Part shown: piece after piece, positions 1-7,058 of the stretch
Layout of the letters: each line of letters starts with the position of its first letter
How positions within the stretch are numbered: the stretch's first letter is position 1
Assembly (NCBI GenBank): GCA_900538905.1
Contig: UPZS01000035.1
Coordinates: forward strand, 1-23,870
DNA length: 23,870 nucleotides
Reading direction: 5' to 3'
From: an uncultured Sutterella sp.
Lineage (GTDB): Bacteria > Pseudomonadota > Gammaproteobacteria > Burkholderiales > Burkholderiaceae_F
Notes under the pieces: model-generated
What the model saw: the letters and a program-made list of their open reading frames with translations, nothing else
What the model was told of the DNA's origin: nothing
Databases searched by the model: none
Program-made: the position numbers and the translations under genes

Positions 1-1
1 A

Positions 2-102
2 TTTGCTTTGGACAGATTCAATTTTCTTTTGCCAGAAAAGTCGCCCTCGTATCAGATTTTGTTTTGGACAGCAATGTTTTTGCCTAAAACTGTCGACAAC
101 TT
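2..102. repeat. Two imperfect tandem repeat units at the left edge
   Basis: Positions 2-15 and 58-71 carry the same 14-mer (TTTG[C/T]TTTGGACAG) with one mismatch, 56 bases apart. Each copy is followed by a similar tract: TTTTGCC, then an A-rich stretch, then GTCG. The two units therefore look like diverged copies of a repeat of about 45 bases. The array could continue beyond the window edge. GGACA-type sequences occur at insertion-sequence ends, so these could be relic IS termini, but no partner end was found. Confidence 0.45.
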
Positions 103-117
103 TTTTGCAAAGACCTG

Positions 118-135
118 ATTTGGTTGACACCAAAT
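118..135. repeat. Perfect 7-bp inverted repeat
   Basis: ATTTGGT and ACCAAAT flank a TGAC loop. The right part also contains TTGACA, so an operator or promoter is possible, but no gene starts nearby. The stretch 136-236 holds nothing I can assign. Confidence 0.4.
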
Positions 136-236
136 GATCTCGTCGGAGAGTCCTCTTCGATTCTATCCTTGCATCATCCTCCTTACCATGACGACGTAAC
201 GAGCCGAGGTCAACTTCGACTCAGGGGGTGATCGTG

Positions 237-391
237 TCAAGCCCGAAGCCTCGTTTAATGGAGGGGACCCGCGTAGCGGGGCGTAGGCCGTTCATCGAGG
301 CGTAGCGGCTTGACGCGCTGACGGATCGCACAATTGCGGCGCAGCCGGGAAAGAAGAAATCTTTCCCGGTCTGCCCAGCGGCGAGCGATCA
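237..391. other. GC-rich, inverted-repeat-rich non-coding segment
   Basis: Several nested complementary arms are visible: TCAAGCC (237-243) with GGCTTGA (307-313), GCCTCG (248-253) with CGAGGC (296-301), and CCCGC (268-272) with GCGGG (276-280). A second structure follows, with GATCGC near 324 matching GCGATC near 385 around a perfect 10-bp hairpin at 345-369. GCGTAGCGG occurs twice (271-279 and 300-308). The segment lies just beyond the stop of the transposase remnant. It could be the structured non-coding end of that element or an independent structured RNA or repeat. No reading frame looks coding. Confidence 0.4.
345..369. terminator. 10-bp hairpin downstream of the transposase remnant
   Basis: CCGGGAAAGA (345-354) pairs perfectly with TCTTTCCCGG (360-369) across a 5-base loop. 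On the minus strand it lies 26 bases past the orfB stop, where a terminator would be expected, but no U-tract follows. It may instead insulate the element from outside transcription. Confidence 0.4.
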
Positions 392-394
392 AAT

Positions 395-1366
395 TCAATG
401 CCGCAAGGCATTTTCATCGCTTTCTGTCGTTGAGACGTCAACGATTTCTTTGACCTCTGCACCATACACGTTATGCGAGCTCTGAAGCAGACGCTCATTG
501 CGTCGCTCAGACCACGTTTTCCAGCACCGTTTTTGACTCCCCGATTGTCGGTGAGCCTGAGCAGGTGTTTGATAGTTCAAGCTCAAGTGTGGTCTGACAT
601 TGTTGTAGACATCAATCGCTTTCTCAACACGGCACAAGCAGTCAGCCAGATCCTTAATCTCCACGTTGTTGAGCCATTCGCTCTTAATGATCCCGTTAAC
701 TCTCTCGGCCACAGCGTTTTCCAGAGGATCTCCGCTTTCGGTCATCGAAATCCTGACGCCTCTGGACTTCAAAACCGCAACGTACTCATGGAAGCAATAC
801 TGGCAGCCTCGATCTGAGTGATGGATCAACCCATGAGCAAGCAACGGCTCAAACAAGCCCGCTAAAGCCATGTTCAAGGCTCTGAGGCAATGGCTTGCCT
901 GCAACGTATCTCCCAAAGCCCAGCCGACGATCTTGCGGGAATACAAATCCGTGATGAGCGACAGATAGCAAACGCCTTCTTGTGTCTCAACGTAGGTTAT
1001 GTCCCCGGCCCAAGCTTCGTTAGGGCCATAGAACTCAAGATCCTTTATGAGATTGGGTTACCGTCGGTATGGATGGTTGGAGTCGGTTGTTTTGTAGCGT
1101 TTGCGGCGCCGCAGTTTCAACAGCAGGTCATTGGAGGCAAGCAAATCAATAAACCTGTCGCGTCCCGGAAAACCAACAAGGCTTCCCAGCTCGTGTTGGG
1201 CCAACACGTAGAGCTTGCGTGAACCAATGCGAGGCATCATCTCGCGTTGATGCCTGACGCTTTGCAGAATCAATTCGTTTGCGGCTTCGGTGTCGAAATC
1301 CTTGACCGTTGAATGCTTGTAGTAAGCCTGGCGGCTATAACCAAACAGCGCACAGCACTTGTTCAA
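395..1366 (-). pseudogene. IS3-family transposase OrfB, broken by an internal stop
   Basis: The frame encodes a DDE transposase of the rve integrase type. The N-terminal part (1366 down to 1061) contains the CALFGYSRQAYYKH helix typical of IS3 OrfB and ends in HPYRR. The same frame then reads UAA at 1058-1060 and resumes with PNLIKDLEFYGPNEAWAGD. In relatives the residue at the stop is normally Tyr, so one C-to-A change explains the break. The three acidic residues are present: Asp in WAGD (1001-1003), Asp in HHSDRG, and Glu in NAVAERVNG. The frame is open upstream of 1366 to the A7 run at 1417-1423, as expected for a -1 frameshift OrfAB fusion. After YQTPAQAH the protein runs about 50 residues further than usual, suggesting the native stop was also lost. 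Confidence 0.85.
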
Positions 1367-1398
1367 ACTGATGCGAGGCCAAGTGCTACGCAGCCAGC

Positions 1399-1671
1399 CT
1401 ACTGTTTGGTGCCAGATTTTTTTCGGATCGGAATGTTGAACTGCTGTTCGGCCAGCTCAATCATGTGCGAGTATCCGGCACTACGCATCTTCTCGAGATC
1501 AAGGGCCTTTTTGAGCCTCTTGATCTCCTTGAGAGCCTCGGACAGGGTGAGCTCTTTGGAGTCAACCTCGGGCTTTTGTGAGGTATCAGACAATAAGCTC
1601 TCCTCGATATAGCGACCAATCCATCCGTAGACGACTTGGACGCTGCTTTGGTCGCTGCTGTAGGTTGGCAG
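1399..1671 (-). pseudogene. IS3-family transposase OrfA, 5'-truncated
   Basis: The last 64 codons (from a TTG at 1591-1593) form a charged heptad-like helix ending in FNIPIRKKSGTKQ, the usual C-terminus of OrfA in one IS3 subgroup. The frame stays open upstream and reads plausible protein (VYGWIGRYIEES), but there is no ATG or GTG before it runs into the trpA terminator near 1680. The helix-turn-helix N-terminus therefore appears missing or the element's right end is lost. The A7 run at 1417-1423 sits in frame as A-AAA-AAA. A -1 slip there continues as IWHQTVGWLRS directly into the orfB frame. Confidence 0.7.
1417..1423 (-). promoter_or_regulatory. A7 slippery site for -1 frameshifting (orfA to orfB)
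   Basis: On the minus strand CGA-AAA-AAA-TCT presents the A_AAA_AAA heptamer in the orfA frame, nine codons before its end (RKKSGTKQ then stop). Slipping back one base enters the orfB frame, which is open from this point. This matches the programmed frameshift used by IS3-family elements to make OrfAB. Confidence 0.75.
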
Positions 1672-1698
1672 AAAATTAAGGGCGCCTGAAAGGCGCCC
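1671..1698 (-). terminator. Rho-independent terminator of the trp operon
   Basis: AGGCGCCC (1691-1698) and GGGCGCCT (1680-1687) form a perfect 8-bp stem with a 3-base loop, seven bases past the trpA stop. On the minus strand it is followed by a modest U-rich tract (TTAATTTTC). Confidence 0.7.
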
Positions 1699-1705
1699 GT
1701 GAACT

Positions 1706-2536
1706 TCAGGCGAGCAGTCGCCCGCAGGTCGCTTCTTTCATTTGTTGGGTGAAAGAGGAGAGCTTGGATTTGAGGGCTTGGTCGTCGTTGAGATTTTCAT
1801 TGATGATGCGCACGTAGGCCGAGCCGACGATAACGCCGTCAACACCGTGAGCCATTGCTTCGGCGACATGTTCGGGCTTGCTGATGCCGAAACCGAGTAA
1901 GGCAGGCGGGGCGCCGGCGTCTTTCATGAGTTCGACGACATGATGCGTGGGCATGCCGGCGGCGCGATCTGTACCGGTGACGCCGCTTCTCGACATCAGA
2001 TAGATATAGCCCTCGCTGTGCTGAGAAATGCGGCGTATCTTGTCAGCATCGGCGTTTGGAGGAACCAAACTGATCAGCTGTACGTCGTGAGCGCGTGCAG
2101 CTGTATCCCATTCCGATTCTCTGGCGCGCATCGAACTTGGAATGTCGGGAATCAATACTGCGTCAACGCCGGCTTCATGACACTGAGCGAAGAAATGATC
2201 AAGCCCCGGTGCGTAGGCGAGGTTGATGTAGATCATGAGGCTGATCGGCATATCGGGATGTTTGGCTCGGTACTGTTGTACGACCTGCAGACATTTTTGC
2301 GTGTCAGAACCATTGGCAAGTGCACGTTTGGAGCTGAGGCAAATCACCGGACCGTCGGCGCTGGGGTCGGAGAACGGAATGCCGAGTTCAAAAGCGTCGG
2401 CACCGGCTTCAGTCAAGGTCTCCAAAATTTCGAGACTTTTTTCTGGTGTCGGATCACATAGGTTGACGAACGGAACCAGAGCACCGTCCTTTCGGGCTTT
2501 CAACGCGTTAAAGAGGTTTGCAAAACGATCGGTCAT
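1706..2536 (-). CDS. trpA: Tryptophan synthase alpha subunit
   Basis: TrpA cleaves indole-3-glycerol phosphate to indole and glyceraldehyde-3-phosphate and passes indole through a tunnel to TrpB in a cytosolic complex. The 276-residue product is a full-length (beta/alpha)8 protein. The catalytic pair sits in the signature FELGIPFSDPSADGP as Glu50 and Asp61, equivalent to Glu49 and Asp60 of the Salmonella enzyme. Phosphate-binding GFGISKPEHV and GVIVGSAYV follow near the C-terminus. It is the last gene of trpD-trpB-trpA. Its ATG lies 30 bases after the trpB stop and a hairpin terminator follows its own stop. The usual Gln after DGPVI is replaced by Cys, a small deviation with no obvious consequence. 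Confidence 0.97.
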   Translation of the reverse strand: MTDRFANLFNALKARKDGALVPFVNLCDPTPEKSLEILETLTEAGADAFELGIPFSDPSADGPVICLSSKRALANGSDTQKCLQVVQQYRAKHPDMPISLMIYINLAYAPGLDHFFAQCHEAGVDAVLIPDIPSSMRARESEWDTAARAHDVQLISLVPPNADADKIRRISQHSEGYIYLMSRSGVTGTDRAAGMPTHHVVELMKDAGAPPALLGFGISKPEHVAEAMAHGVDGVIVGSAYVRIINENLNDDQALKSKLSSFTQQMKEATCGRLLA

Positions 2537-2566
2537 GATGGTTGTCCTTCACTAAATCACTTGGGG

Positions 2567-3802
2567 TCAAAGCGTTGTGGCGTTGATGTAAGCCTCGCGG
2601 TTCATGTGACCGTCCTTAAAGAGTCCGATGCGCTCAAAACGATCAAGCACCTGATTGACGTCTTTGTCGCCGCGGCCGGAAAGGTTGCACAGAATGATCT
2701 GTTCCTTGTCGGGATTTTCTCGAATCATTCGCAGTGCATGCGCGAGCGCGTGACTGCTTTCGAGTGCCGGAATGATTCCTTCATGCAGACACAAGTCACG
2801 GAACGCAAGCAGCGCTTCTTCATCGGTGGCGTTGACATACTGTGCGCGGCCGATGCTTTGCAGGTATGCGTGTTCCGGACCCACCGACGGGAAGTCAAGA
2901 CCTGCGGAAATGGAATATGACTCTTTGATCTGTCCGTCGGGCGTTTGCATATTGAAGGATCTTGCACCGAAGAAAATGCCTTCCTGGCCGTGACCGAGCG
3001 GTGCGCCGTGCTCACCCGTTTCAATGCCTAAGCCGCCGGGTTCCACACCGATCAGTCGGACGTCTTTTTCCTTGATGAAGTCCGTGAAGATTCCGATGGC
3101 ATTGGAGCCGCCTCCCACGCATGCCACAACGGCGTCGGGAAGACGATGCTCGACTTCCATGAGCTGGCGTTTGGCTTCTTCACCGATAATTTTTTGGTAT
3201 TGCTTCACAATTGTGGGGTAGGGATGGGGACCAGCTGCCGTACCGAGCATGTAGTGCGTGTTCTCGAAGCTGCCGGCCCAGTCACGCAAAGCTGCGTTGC
3301 ATGCTTCCTTGAGCGTGGCAGCTCCCTCGGTGACGGGATAAACTTCGGCGCCCATCAATTCCATGCGAAGCACGTTGGGCTTTTGACGTGCGACATCTTT
3401 AGCGCCCATATAGATGCGGCATTCAAAGCCCATCAGAGCGCAGACAATGGCGGTGGCTACGCCGTGCTGGCCTGCGCCAGTTTCTGCAATGATGCGCGTT
3501 TTGCCCATCCGTTTTGCCAAAAGTGCTTGACCGAGCACTTGATTCGTTTTGTGTGCTCCGCCGTGCACGAGGTCTTCTCGCTTGAGATAGAGCTTGGCCT
3601 TGGTGCCCTTGGTGAGATTGCGGCACAGCGTAATCGGCGTGGGGCGACCGGCGTAGGTGGTCAATAGACCGTTGAGCTCGGCCTGAAAGCTCGGATCATC
3701 CTTTGTTTCGACAAAAGCCTTTTCAAGCTGATCCAAGGCCGGAATCAACAGCTCGGGAACGAATTGACCGCCGAACTTGCCAAAAAACGGATTCAACAGC
3801 AT
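2567..3802 (-). CDS. trpB: Tryptophan synthase beta subunit
   Basis: TrpB is the PLP enzyme that condenses indole with serine to give tryptophan. I place the start at the ATG at 3800-3802 ([19 protein letters not shown]), preceded by a good AGAGAGGA ribosome-binding site. A longer open frame extends upstream but overlaps trpD and reads non-protein-like arginine-rich sequence. The product is 411 residues, the normal length. The PLP lysine is Lys85 in GGAHKTN. The phosphate-binding loop GGGSNAIG and the SGRGDKD tail are present. The gene starts 32 bases after the trpD stop and is followed by trpA, so it is co-transcribed under the upstream attenuator. Confidence 0.97.
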   Translation of the reverse strand: MLLNPFFGKFGGQFVPELLIPALDQLEKAFVETKDDPSFQAELNGLLTTYAGRPTPITLCRNLTKGTKAKLYLKREDLVHGGAHKTNQVLGQALLAKRMGKTRIIAETGAGQHGVATAIVCALMGFECRIYMGAKDVARQKPNVLRMELMGAEVYPVTEGAATLKEACNAALRDWAGSFENTHYMLGTAAGPHPYPTIVKQYQKIIGEEAKRQLMEVEHRLPDAVVACVGGGSNAIGIFTDFIKEKDVRLIGVEPGGLGIETGEHGAPLGHGQEGIFFGARSFNMQTPDGQIKESYSISAGLDFPSVGPEHAYLQSIGRAQYVNATDEEALLAFRDLCLHEGIIPALESSHALAHALRMIRENPDKEQIILCNLSGRGDKDVNQVLDRFERIGLFKDGHMNREAYINATTL

Positions 3803-3834
3803 TTTGATGTGTCCTCTCTTGTAGCGAATGTGGT

Positions 3835-4872
3835 TTAAGCGGCTTGCGCGAGCGTACCGTTCCGGGCAAAGTCGCGGTGTGCTTCGACGATTCCGAGGGC
3901 GCGCCCGGTTGCAAGGGTCTGGCGCGCGAGCTCTACGCCCTCGGCTATCGATTGAACTCGGTTGCCGGCTAAAAGCAGAAGCGCCATGTTGGCGCAAACC
4001 ATGTCGTTGTGTGCGGGTTTGCCACGGCCGCTCAAAACAGCTTGCGCGATGCGTGCGTTTTCTTCCGGCAGGCCACCTTTGACGTCTTCTTCGGTGTACT
4101 TGGCCGTGATGCCGAAATCGGCCGGCGTAAAACGACCGGTCTGAATGTCGCCGTTTTCATACAGTCGGGCATATTCCGAAGGACCGGAAACGGGAACTTC
4201 GTCGTAACCGCTGCCGTGTACGACAAAACCGCGTTTCATGCCGAGTTCTTTGAGCGTTTGTGCGACCGGTTTGATCAGAGCCGTGTCGTAAACGCCGATG
4301 ACGGCATAGTCGGGATGCGAAGGATTGGTCAGCGGGCCGAGAATGTTGAAGATGGTGCGGGTAGCGAGAGCGGAACGTACCGGCATCACGTTTTTCATGG
4401 AAGTGTGGTAGAGCTGAGCAAAACAGAATGCAAACCCTGTGCGGACAAGGAGTTCGGCCGCTTGTTCGGGGGCAGGGGCGATATTAAATCCCAAGGCGGT
4501 CAGCAGATCTGAGGCGCCGGTTTTCGACGAAACGGAACGATTGCCGTGTTTTGCGATGAATAGGCCGTTGGACGCGGCACCGAGCGCGGCAATGGTTGAA
4601 ACGTTGATTGATTGTTTGCCGTCGCCGCCCGTACCGACGATTTCGCCGATTTCGATGCCTTCGGGACGAGGAAAATGTCGTGCGGCGCGAACCATGGCAC
4701 GAGCTGCGCCTGCAATTTCAGAAGGAGCCTCACCCTTCATTTTGAGGGCTGTCAGAATGGATGCAAAGACGGCCGGGTCGGTTTCGCCGTTAAAGATTTT
4801 GGTAAAGAGTTCTTCGGTTTGTTCGCTCGAAAGGTCCTGAGAAGCGTAGAGAAGTTCAAGAGCCGGTGTCAT
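3835..4872 (-). CDS. trpD: Anthranilate phosphoribosyltransferase
   Basis: TrpD transfers phosphoribosyl from PRPP to anthranilate, the second committed step of tryptophan synthesis. The 345-residue product has the family's PRPP-binding GTGGDG at residues 80-85, the NxST motif just after it (INVST), the anthranilate-site [11 protein letters not shown] at 109-119, and the metal-binding [11 protein letters not shown]. It is the first large gene after the trp attenuator. Its ATG overlaps the stop of a 20-codon upstream ORF as ATGA, so it is probably translationally coupled. In most relatives trpE and trpG stand between leader and trpD and trpC follows trpD; none of these is present here. Confidence 0.96.
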   Translation of the reverse strand: MTPALELLYASQDLSSEQTEELFTKIFNGETDPAVFASILTALKMKGEAPSEIAGAARAMVRAARHFPRPEGIEIGEIVGTGGDGKQSINVSTIAALGAASNGLFIAKHGNRSVSSKTGASDLLTALGFNIAPAPEQAAELLVRTGFAFCFAQLYHTSMKNVMPVRSALATRTIFNILGPLTNPSHPDYAVIGVYDTALIKPVAQTLKELGMKRGFVVHGSGYDEVPVSGPSEYARLYENGDIQTGRFTPADFGITAKYTEEDVKGGLPEENARIAQAVLSGRGKPAHNDMVCANMALLLLAGNRVQSIAEGVELARQTLATGRALGIVEAHRDFARNGTLAQAA

Positions 4873-4931
4873 TTTGGATTTCCTTTTTCGTCGTGTTGTT
4901 TGTCATGCATATGCCAAGCTGAGAGAAACAT
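4869..4931 (-). CDS. Mini-ORF of 20 codons coupled to trpD
   Basis: The ATG at 4929-4931 opens a 20-residue, His-rich peptide (ends HDEKGNPK). Its TGA overlaps the trpD ATG by ATGA, the arrangement of translationally coupled genes. Its own ATG overlaps the stop of the preceding mini-ORF as TGATG. I do not recognise the peptide. It could be a genuine coupling peptide, or the relic 3' end of a gene such as trpG deleted from between the leader and trpD. AAAAAGGAAA inside it supplies the trpD ribosome-binding site. Confidence 0.35.
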   Translation of the reverse strand: MFLSAWHMHDKQHDEKGNPK

Positions 4932-4999
4932 CAGAGGCGCCAGCACGGAGCAGGCGGCAGGACGAAGGAAAGATCCTTGTGTGTTACGGCAGACTTCAT
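4931..4999 (-). CDS. Mini-ORF of 22 codons after the trp attenuator
   Basis: The ATG at 4997-4999 is preceded by AAGGA (5008-5012) with eight-base spacing, a good ribosome-binding site. It encodes MKSAVTHKDLSFVLPP, continues to CWRL and stops at TGA 4931-4933, which overlaps the ATG of the next mini-ORF. It begins about 60 bases past the terminator hairpin, so it is translated only when the attenuator reads through. The peptide matches nothing I recognise. A relic of a deleted trp gene is an alternative. Confidence 0.35.
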   Translation of the reverse strand: MKSAVTHKDLSFVLPPAPCWRL

Positions 5000-5063
5000 T
5001 TTGCAGATCCTTTTTTTTGTTGATCCGCGGACCTTGTCTGGTGGTTTTTTGAGGATAAGAAAA

Positions 5064-5091
5064 AACCCGCTGACCTCGTTGTCCGCGGGTT
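5064..5091 (-). terminator. trp attenuator terminator (3:4 hairpin)
   Basis: On the minus strand AACCCGC (5091-5085) pairs with GCGGGTT (5070-5064), with an additional GAC/GTC step inside and a run of U residues after it (TTTTTTC). This is the intrinsic terminator expected in a trp leader. Segment 3 (ACCCGC) can instead pair with GCGGGT at 5140-5135, the antiterminator. Confidence 0.85.
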
Positions 5092-5132
5092 CTTCTTTTC
5101 AAACTTCACTCGTTATTGTGATGTGACAAAGC

Positions 5133-5154
5133 GCACCCGCCCTATGGGAGGTGC
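5133..5154 (-). promoter_or_regulatory. trp leader 1:2 hairpin and antiterminator partner
   Basis: Segment 1, GCACCTCCC (5154-5146), overlaps the end of the leader peptide and pairs with segment 2, GGGCGGGTGC (5142-5133), with one bulge. A ribosome stalled at the Trp codons (5154-5162) would cover segment 1 and free segment 2 to pair with ACCCGC of segment 3, preventing termination. This is the classical attenuation logic. Confidence 0.75.
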
Positions 5155-5195
5155 CACCACCAAAACTGGTTGAAATGCTTCGTCAAGTTCATCAT
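5142..5195 (-). CDS. trpL: trp operon leader peptide
   Basis: The minus strand encodes MMNLTKHFNQFWWWHLP, 17 residues with three consecutive Trp codons (5154-5162) just before the stop, immediately ahead of the attenuator hairpins. This composition is diagnostic of a trp leader peptide whose translation senses charged tRNA-Trp. The start may be either of two adjacent ATGs (5193-5195 or 5190-5192). The ribosome-binding site is weak (CGGAT). The gene controlled is trpD, about 270 bases downstream, rather than trpE. Confidence 0.9.
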   Translation of the reverse strand: MMNLTKHFNQFWWWHLP

Positions 5196-5219
5196 CTGTT
5201 ATCCGAACAAAGAGAATTG

Positions 5220-5236
5220 TCGGTAAACCGTACCGA
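5220..5236. promoter_or_regulatory. Inverted repeat in the trp leader promoter region
   Basis: TCGGTA and TACCGA flank a 5-base spacer. The site lies just downstream of the predicted trp transcription start, a position suited to a repressor. It does not resemble the Escherichia coli TrpR operator. It may serve as an operator for either divergent transcript, or as nothing. Confidence 0.3.
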
Positions 5237-5247
5237 TCGTTGCGCTT

Positions 5248-5276
5248 ACTTTACCTGGACTTTCGATAAGCCGCAA
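5248..5276 (-). promoter_or_regulatory. Candidate trp operon promoter
   Basis: On the minus strand TTGCGG (5276-5271) and TAAAGT (5253-5248) are separated by exactly 17 bases. The match to the sigma-70 consensus is only moderate. It would give a leader of about 45 bases before the trpL start. Confidence 0.35.
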
Positions 5277-5406
5277 TAAGGTAACTTGCTTAGAAACAGC
5301 ATCTGAGGAGCCGAAGATTTGCTCCGTCGAGGAAATCTCGGCAAGATACGGGCCAAGTTCAACCATTTGGCCGCAAACTGACGGCCTCAACAACGGAAAC
5401 CAAAAT

Positions 5407-6078
5407 ATGACCGAACCTCTACAGATTACCGACATCGTGGTCGGCGACGGCGCCGAAGCCAAAAAAGGCGCTCGCATCACCGTGCATTACACGGGCAAAC
5501 TCACTGACGGCACGGTGTTCGATTCGAGTATTCCGCGCGGCCAGCCGTTTGACTTTACGCTTGGTGCCGGTCAGGTGATCCGCGGGTGGGACGAAGGTTT
5601 TGCCGGCATGAAGGTGGGCGGCAAGCGCAAGCTTGTGATTGCTCCTGAATACGGCTACGGCGAATACGGCGCCGGCGGTGTGATTCCTCCCAATGCAACG
5701 CTCGAATTTGAAGTTGAGCTTCTCGAGGTGGAGGAAGTGCCAGAACCCGGTGAGCTCGAAATTGATGAAGTGCAGATCGGTACCGGAGAAGAAGCCAAGT
5801 CCGGTATGGTTGTGAGCGTGCACTATACGGGCAAACTCACCGACGGCACGGTGTTTGATTCGAGCATCCCGCGCGGTGAGCCGATCGAATTTCCGCTTGG
5901 ACAGGGCATGGTGATTGCCGGCTGGGAGCAGGGCATTGAAGGCATGAAGGTGGGCGGTAAGCGCAAGCTTACGATTCCCTACAATCTTGCATACGGCGCA
6001 CAGGGTTACCCTGGTGTGATTCCTCCCTACGCTACGCTGATTTTTGACGTTGAACTCACCAAAGTCGCCAAAATGTAA
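5407..6078 (+). CDS. Tandem-domain FKBP-type peptidyl-prolyl isomerase
   Basis: The 223-residue protein consists of two complete FKBP domains (about 5-108 and 115-221) with no signal peptide, so it is probably a cytosolic prolyl isomerase and folding helper. Both domains share [19 protein letters not shown] (residues 27-45 and 139-157) and [10 protein letters not shown]. Active-site residues known from FKBP12 can be placed in both: the Tyr after His, the Phe-Asp pair, the Trp in RGW/AGW, and IPP before the last strand. The domain spacing is 112 residues and the DNA of the shared stretches is also close, pointing to an internal duplication. Most bacterial FKBPs of this class have one domain. 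The ATG follows a weak ACGGAAA site. The gene is divergent from trp. Confidence 0.93.
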   Translation: MTEPLQITDIVVGDGAEAKKGARITVHYTGKLTDGTVFDSSIPRGQPFDFTLGAGQVIRGWDEGFAGMKVGGKRKLVIAPEYGYGEYGAGGVIPPNATLEFEVELLEVEEVPEPGELEIDEVQIGTGEEAKSGMVVSVHYTGKLTDGTVFDSSIPRGEPIEFPLGQGMVIAGWEQGIEGMKVGGKRKLTIPYNLAYGAQGYPGVIPPYATLIFDVELTKVAKM

Positions 6079-6105
6079 CGGCTGATTCTCGGAGTCGACG
6101 ATAGG

Positions 6106-6138
6106 CACCGGTGCGAATGTTTCTCGCCCGGTGTTTTT
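6106..6138 (+). terminator. Terminator of the FKBP gene
   Basis: CACCGG (6106-6111) pairs with CCGGTG (6128-6133), followed by TTTTTG, 28 bases after the FKBP stop. It has no U-tract in the other direction, so it does not serve the converging ABC ATPase gene. Confidence 0.6.
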
Positions 6139-6151
6139 GTTTGCGCTTTGC

Positions 6152-6985
6152 TCACAGCGGCTCGATCGGCACCACGTTGATAAAACCTGGTTCGGTCAGA
6201 CCCACATGAGTGCTCACGCGATACACGGCTTCGAGCATATCGGGCTTTAATACTTCTTTGGGCGTGCCGCAGGCTCGCACGCGACCGTGGTCAAGCATGA
6301 TGAGACGGTCGGAAAAGCGGGCGGCGGCCATCAGGTCATGCACGACGCACACGGTTGCGGCACCCGTGCGCTCGGTGTATCGGCGTGCCGCTTGCATCAC
6401 AATGAGCTGATGACGCAGGTCCAGAGCGCTTGTGGGTTCGTCAAGCAGCAACACGCGCGGAGAGGAAACAAAAGCCTGTGCCATGAAAACGAGTTGTTTT
6501 TGGCCGCCCGACAGAGACAGCACCGGTTCCGAGGCCAGTTCATTGATGTGCATGGCGTGTAACACTGAGTCGACGCGGTCAAACGTTTTGGCGTCGACCG
6601 AAAGCGAAAGGTCATTCACGAGTCCGAGCAACACCATTTCAAACACCGTGAGGCGACTCTGGATGGCGGTGAGCTGAGGGACATACGCCACGGCGCTGTT
6701 GGAGAGGGTTTTGCCGTTTTCGGTGGCGCGCACCTGCCCGGTTGCTTTTATGAGCCCTGCCACGGCTTTGAGCAATGTGGTTTTGCCGCAACCGTTTTGA
6801 CCGATGACGCTTACCAGTTCGCCGCCTGCGATGTCGGCCGAAACGTCCGAAAGAACGGTTTTGCGGCCGAACGACACAGAAAGGTTCTCGATGCTCAGTT
6901 TCAGGTCGGTGTGAACCGGTCGGTCGTGCCCGCTCAATAGGCTTTCGTGATGATGGTCATGGTCGTGCGGATGAGTGTGCCCCAT
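6152..6985 (-). CDS. ABC transporter ATP-binding protein with His-rich N-terminus (FecE-like)
   Basis: This is a 277-residue cytosolic ATPase of the iron/siderophore/cobalamin importer class. Walker A is GQNGCGKT (62-69), the signature LSGGQ (158-162), Walker B VLLLDE (178-183) and the switch His is in VVHD (about 216). The first 25 residues are an extra, His/Asp-rich segment (GHTHPHDHDHHHE) ahead of the nucleotide-binding domain, suggesting metal binding. The start is supported by AAGGA eight bases before the ATG. Its likely partners, a FecCD permease and a binding protein, lie about 2.5-5.6 kb upstream on the same strand, separated by three rhamnose genes. Zinc or another metal is possible as substrate; the sequence does not settle it. 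Confidence 0.9.
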   Translation of the reverse strand: MGHTHPHDHDHHHESLLSGHDRPVHTDLKLSIENLSVSFGRKTVLSDVSADIAGGELVSVIGQNGCGKTTLLKAVAGLIKATGQVRATENGKTLSNSAVAYVPQLTAIQSRLTVFEMVLLGLVNDLSLSVDAKTFDRVDSVLHAMHINELASEPVLSLSGGQKQLVFMAQAFVSSPRVLLLDEPTSALDLRHQLIVMQAARRYTERTGAATVCVVHDLMAAARFSDRLIMLDHGRVRACGTPKEVLKPDMLEAVYRVSTHVGLTEPGFINVVPIEPL

Positions 6986-7058
6986 AGCTCGGTCCTTGTG
7001 AGATTTCTCTTTTGAAAGGTGTCTTTTGCCGTTATCTTTCGTCTTCGTCGTTTATTTT

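Larger units (their letters stand above)
395..1680 (-). mobile_element. Degenerate IS3-family insertion sequence
   Basis: The segment carries the orfA/orfB organisation of IS3-family elements: a coiled-coil orfA, an A7 slippery run at 1417-1423, and an overlapping orfB with a DDE integrase core. Three defects mark it as decayed. No orfA start can be found on the trp side, orfB has an in-frame UAA at 1058-1060, and no clear terminal inverted repeats or target duplication are seen. The right boundary lies somewhere near the trpA terminator (about 1660-1680). The left boundary is unknown and could include the inverted-repeat-rich stretch down to 237. Confidence 0.8.

Noticed and set aside
2..71. 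Possible CRISPR array at the left edge
   Set aside because: Only two imperfect units with no constant repeat/spacer lengths and no cas genes.
3803..3997. N-terminal extension of trpB
   Set aside because: The extra 65 residues are Arg/Pro-rich, overlap trpD out of frame and are not found in TrpB; the internal ATG has a proper ribosome-binding site.
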